Position numbers and translations under genes: made by a program. From Pempheris klunzingeri (lineage: Eukaryota > Chordata > Actinopteri > Acropomatiformes > Pempheridae), in the NCBI RefSeq assembly GCF_042242105.1, contig NC_092019.1:22620828-22684827 (forward strand): 64,000 bases of DNA. The letters are read 5' to 3'. Below the pieces are notes generated by a model. The model saw only the letters and a program-made list of their open reading frames with translations. It was not told the origin of the DNA and did not search any database. Within the stretch, counting starts at the first letter, position 1, and each line of letters begins with the position of its first letter. Positions 60,211-64,000 of this stretch are shown piece after piece.

Positions 60211-60740
60211 GAGGTGGAAGAAGTACTCAGATCCTTCAGTAAAAGTACCACTACTGCAGGGTAAAAATACGCCATGACAAGTAAAAGTTCTCAGTGTTAG
60301 CTCACAGGTATTAGCAGCAAAACGTATAAAAGTAAAAGTAGTGGATATGACATCATTAGATTATCAATAATGAAGCATCAGTGTGAGTTGTAGCTGCTGA
60401 ACTACTTTATATACAGTAAGACAATTTAGTTTAGTTAGTTAGTTAGTTCCGTACCCAGGGGTCAGGCCCCTCCACAGGGCCACCAGAAGAAAAAAAAAAA
60501 CTAAATCTGATTCCAGTTTTTGGACTTTTTCCTCTCATCTTTGATTTTTGGTGAAATGCTGAAACTTTTGAACAATTATTGAAATAAAAGAAGTTCAGAG
60601 GGAAAAACACTATTTGTTAACAACATCTATATCTTTAACAATGTGCTGCATTTCAAAAGCTTGTTATACTATCTGTCGTGTCAGCTGAAGTAACTAAAAC
60701 TGTCAAATAAATGTTGTGGAGCAGAAAGCACAGTATTTCC
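60211..60740. repeat. Dispersed repeat copy, interrupted
   Basis: GGTGGAAGAAGTACTCAGAT, GTAAAAATACGCC and GTAGCTGCTGAACTACTTTA are followed, after a foreign stretch of about 250 bases, by CAAATAAATGTTGTGGAGCA and CAGTATTTCCCTC. The order matches the family, so the middle piece (about 60440-60680) is probably an insertion or replacement. Confidence 0.5.
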
Positions 60741-62351
60741 CTCTTCTCATATTATTGTTAATGAAATATTTTGTGGCTTTAGACACTTTCCTCGGATAAA
60801 ACAAGACATTTGCAAGTGTGGCACCTTGAGGTCTTTTTTTTTTTCACTTGCACTTTGAATTGTTTCAACAACTAAACGATAAATAAAGAAAATAAAGGGC
60901 AGATTATGAGCAGGTGCGGCCCTGCTGTGCTGTGGCTGCTAGGCAGGGTGGGTCAAATGGAGAGGATCAACGTCCCCATGAGGATTAATATGATGTAAAA
61001 TGGCTCCACCTTGTAAGGTGCTGATGAGGTTGTGTCTGCTGCGGAGTCATTATACTGTAGTTTAGGGGCAGTTTACAGCCCAACGTCAAGTCCAGTGGTG
61101 TCAAAGCCAACGGCTGAGTCCTCAGAAGGTTAATGCCCATGATGTGCCTGAAGTACGCAGCACAGCCAGAGGCCTCAACGCTGCTGGGGTGTCTTGTACA
61201 AACACTTTGCAGCCACTGGAGGTCACTGTAAAGGAGGGTTTTATCCTCGATCTGCCTGTTTTGAGCCACTTCTCCCAACTACACTATAGACTGCAAATGC
61301 TTAATGATTTCTGGGTCTTTTGGTGCAGTTATTTTAGTTTTTAACACCCCTACCACATACATTCATACAGTACGTCTCTGTCAGTGGGGACATTTCTATT
61401 TCTAATATCAGTTTGACTTATCAAGATGTGTGTTAACCAAATCTAATTTCACATAGTTATATATTCAAAATGTGTCACATCTGCTCACGTTCATGACAGA
61501 GATAATATATATTATACAGATATCTAATAGAAAATATTCTCTGATTTATTAAGGGTCTGATCAGAGATCCCATTTAAGCTGTTTTATTACTGCATGACAA
61601 TTTTCCTCTGTTTATAATGACCAACAGATCTTTTGCCTCCTTCGTCATCTTTGGCGTGCTTCGGCTCAGCACGTACAGGCCGCATTTGTTACCTCTTTGT
61701 CATTTAGTGTCACTTGTGTGCAAAGTTATCAAGAGCAGAATGAATATTATAGCAGTTAGTCACAAATGAGGAAACCTTGAGTTCGACCTACTTGAAAACA
61801 AGGAATCAAAGAAAAAAGCTTTTAGTGTGAGTGATGATGTACCTCTTAATGAGGCTCTGCACCCGTCCTCTCACACAGCTCCCGCGTGACGAAGATAGTC
61901 TCTATGGCTTCTCTTTAACCACAGGGCTAGTGACACTACCGCCCTGTCAGACCACTGTGAAGTGCCCTGGTTGCAGAAGTGCCATCTTTGCACTCTGCAG
62001 AGACTGATGATGGAGGTGTCGCTGTTTCAAAACAGACAGAGAGTGATGTTTGGGGGCAAAGACAGAACCATGTCTTCATGCAGACGGGAACAAGAGGTAC
62101 AGACTGACTAACCAGGCCAGATGGCCTCTCTGGAAACAACCCAGTGCTGAGCAGTGGTGAGGATATTACTCAACACCTATTATTAAACTGGAAAACAATA
62201 AATTCTATAATTTAATTAGATCTTAAAGTAGGATTTTTTTTTTAGGCTTTTCAGAGCCGCCTCCCTTGACGAGATTAAACGTGGGGGAAATCTTCTGGAT
62301 TTTTTTGGGTAAAAACCCCCAAGAGATTATCTGTGCATGTCTGAATATTGC

Positions 62352-62390
62352 ATGACTGACTGACTGACACACACACGCACACGCACACGC

Positions 62391-62435
<45 letters not shown>
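62352..62435. repeat. Compound (TGAC)n (CACACG)n (CA)n microsatellite
   Basis: TGAC units pass into a CACACG hexamer array and then into pure CA repeats, about 84 bases in all. Confidence 0.95.
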
Positions 62436-62436
<1 letters not shown>

Positions 62437-63189
62437 GTATCCAAGCATGTACTCACTGTGGAACTCCGTCATGTGCCGCTCGTTTCGTTTCCCCCTCGTG
62501 GTCTCTGCTGGTCTGACTCAGTGTGACTTTGGTTCTCCAGCTCACCTGGAGGGCCAGGTCCTGTCAGAGACAAGTCAAACCTGCAGTTTTCCCCTCTCGT
62601 GCACCATCCTAGATGTAATATGGCCATTTTTGCCGTTTAACTTTGACTATTTAGCAGGTGACCGTGCACCTGTGCAGCGTCACACAGGTGAGACTTTAAC
62701 CTTGTGTTCTCAACTGAGGAGTCATCCACGGCTATTCTGTTCACTGTAAAGACTGGTAGACACAAACCAAAAGTGAAAGGAAGGCCAGTCTCGACTGCAG
62801 CAGGCTGTGTTGGCGCTTACTTAGGTTATAAACCCACAGCGCCCACATGCGGTGTGATCACGTTACTGCAACTCAGGCTGTCAGGCTTTGAGAAAACAGA
62901 TGGAAAATAACCAAGCTGTCTGCACGGGGCTGGATAAATATGTTTAATAAGCAGTGTGACCTAATACAAAAGGCTGATAAAATATGATGCGGGTTTGAAT
63001 GGTCACGTCTGTGAGATTAATAAAGTACTTACAGTTTAAGGAAGCAGCCGCAGCAGCACAGGAAGCAGCGTCCTCCTGACTGAAGATCTTGAAACTGATG
63101 GATGAACCGATCCCACACAGAGGATGTAGCTAAAGGTTAACTTTCCACACTGGTAAAAACAAATCAGCCCCTTGTGCTGCAGCCTGTTT

Positions 63190-63612
63190 AGAATGTCAGA
63201 GGAGGAAGAAGTACTCAGATCTTATACTTAAAGTGAAAGTAGCCATAGCACAGTGTAGAAATACTCTGTTACAAGTAGAAATAACAGTACTCATTATGTG
63301 GAATGTCTCATTTCAGAGTAATGCATATTATATAACTGGACTATATTATTTGTGCATTCATGTTTTCATCACTTTGATCTTATATTGCCTACCACTATAT
63401 CTGCTGTTTGTATTGTGTTTTGTATCAGCTGAATCTGCAAAGTGACTATCAAGCTATCAAATACAGTAGTGGAGTAAAAAGTCAAATATTCCCCTCCCTG
63501 AACTGTGGTGGAGTAGAAGTATAAGTAGCAGAAAATGGAAAAATTACAAGTATCTCAAAATTGTACTTTAGTAGGGAACTTGAGTAAATGTATTTTGTTA
63601 CTTTCCATCACT
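63190..63612. repeat. Dispersed repeat copy, nearly complete
   Basis: It runs from GAGGAAGAAGTACTCAGATC through ACAAGTAGAAATAACAGTAC and CAGTAGTGGAGTAAAAAGTC to TTTGTTACTTTCCATCACTG. It is the most complete copy in the window and useful as the local reference. Confidence 0.6.
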
Positions 63613-64000
63613 GCAGAGTGTGAAGAAGTTGTCCAGAATGCAGTTTAACCCAAACACGTGGGTTGGAGGTACACATGAGAAAAACGGAGAAAACCTGCAT
63701 CTGCATTCAGTGTGTCACTTTAATCACTCTGTGAAATGAATAATATAACTCAGAATAAGCACACAGAGGTTCTGTCTTTTCTTTGGAGACTAATGGAAAC
63801 AGTTAGTCAAGATGCTCTCGAGCAAGGCAGCAACATAAACCCTGCCTGAGAAGCCACTATGTGAATATATGAAGAGAAACATTTCTCTGCATAGATGAAG
63901 AATGATTTCCAGTCCAACAGGGAGACTCATTAAGCACTTCACAGTATCTCCAACAACACTGCTACATTACCTGAAATAGTCCAGGTTACCAGCTCGAAGT

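Larger units (their letters stand above)
58840..64000. other. Region upstream of il21r: repeats only
   Basis: No coding exon is recognisable on either strand. It holds two copies of the 'tactttccaccactg' dispersed family, a TTAG repeat (60430-60447) and a long CA-type microsatellite. Proximal parts probably include il21r regulatory DNA. Confidence 0.5.

Noticed and set aside
62223-62472. Minus-strand frames rich in alternating Val-Cys or Ala-Cys.
   Set aside because: They are translations of the CA microsatellite.
1-64000. CRISPR arrays, operons, riboswitches or bacterial mobile elements.
   Set aside because: Nothing of the kind is present; the window is animal nuclear DNA with spliced genes.

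Overview
The window looks like nuclear DNA of a bony fish, probably a spiny-rayed teleost. The genes are spread over many small exons with GT-AG introns. They are embedded in degraded fish-type transposons (Tc1, hAT-like and mariner-like elements, LINE tails, tRNA-derived SINEs) and microsatellites. All convincing genes lie on the minus strand. Every multi-exon model below was assembled by eye from splice sites and reading phase, with no transcript evidence.

Layout from left to right. 1-7.0 kb has no recognisable gene. 7.06-7.97 kb is a hAT-like element. 8.08-9.40 kb is a two-exon rapunzel-family gene. 9.5-16.2 kb is non-coding, with microsatellites and two spliced-looking plus-strand segments (11.7-12.7 kb). 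16.28-17.0 kb is a second rapunzel-family gene with an uninterrupted coding exon. 17-24.3 kb holds candidate UTR exons and MITE-like elements. 24.4-27.9 kb is a three-exon gene of no known function with a coiled coil and a duplicated basic motif. 29.8-38.0 kb is its tandem relative: it shares the coiled-coil front but appears to continue into a DUF4806 domain. 39.9-43.9 kb and 49.1-58.4 kb are two tandem type I cytokine receptor genes with the same eight-exon layout. The second is an interleukin-21 receptor by its WSEWS, box 1 and C-terminal YxxQ motifs. A Tc1 relic sits between them. 59-64 kb holds only repeats.

The main biological content is three pairs of related genes: the cytokine receptors (JAK/STAT signalling in lymphocytes), the rapunzel proteins, and the two coiled-coil genes. 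The last pair is the least familiar: two neighbours share their first two exons but carry unrelated C-terminal modules.
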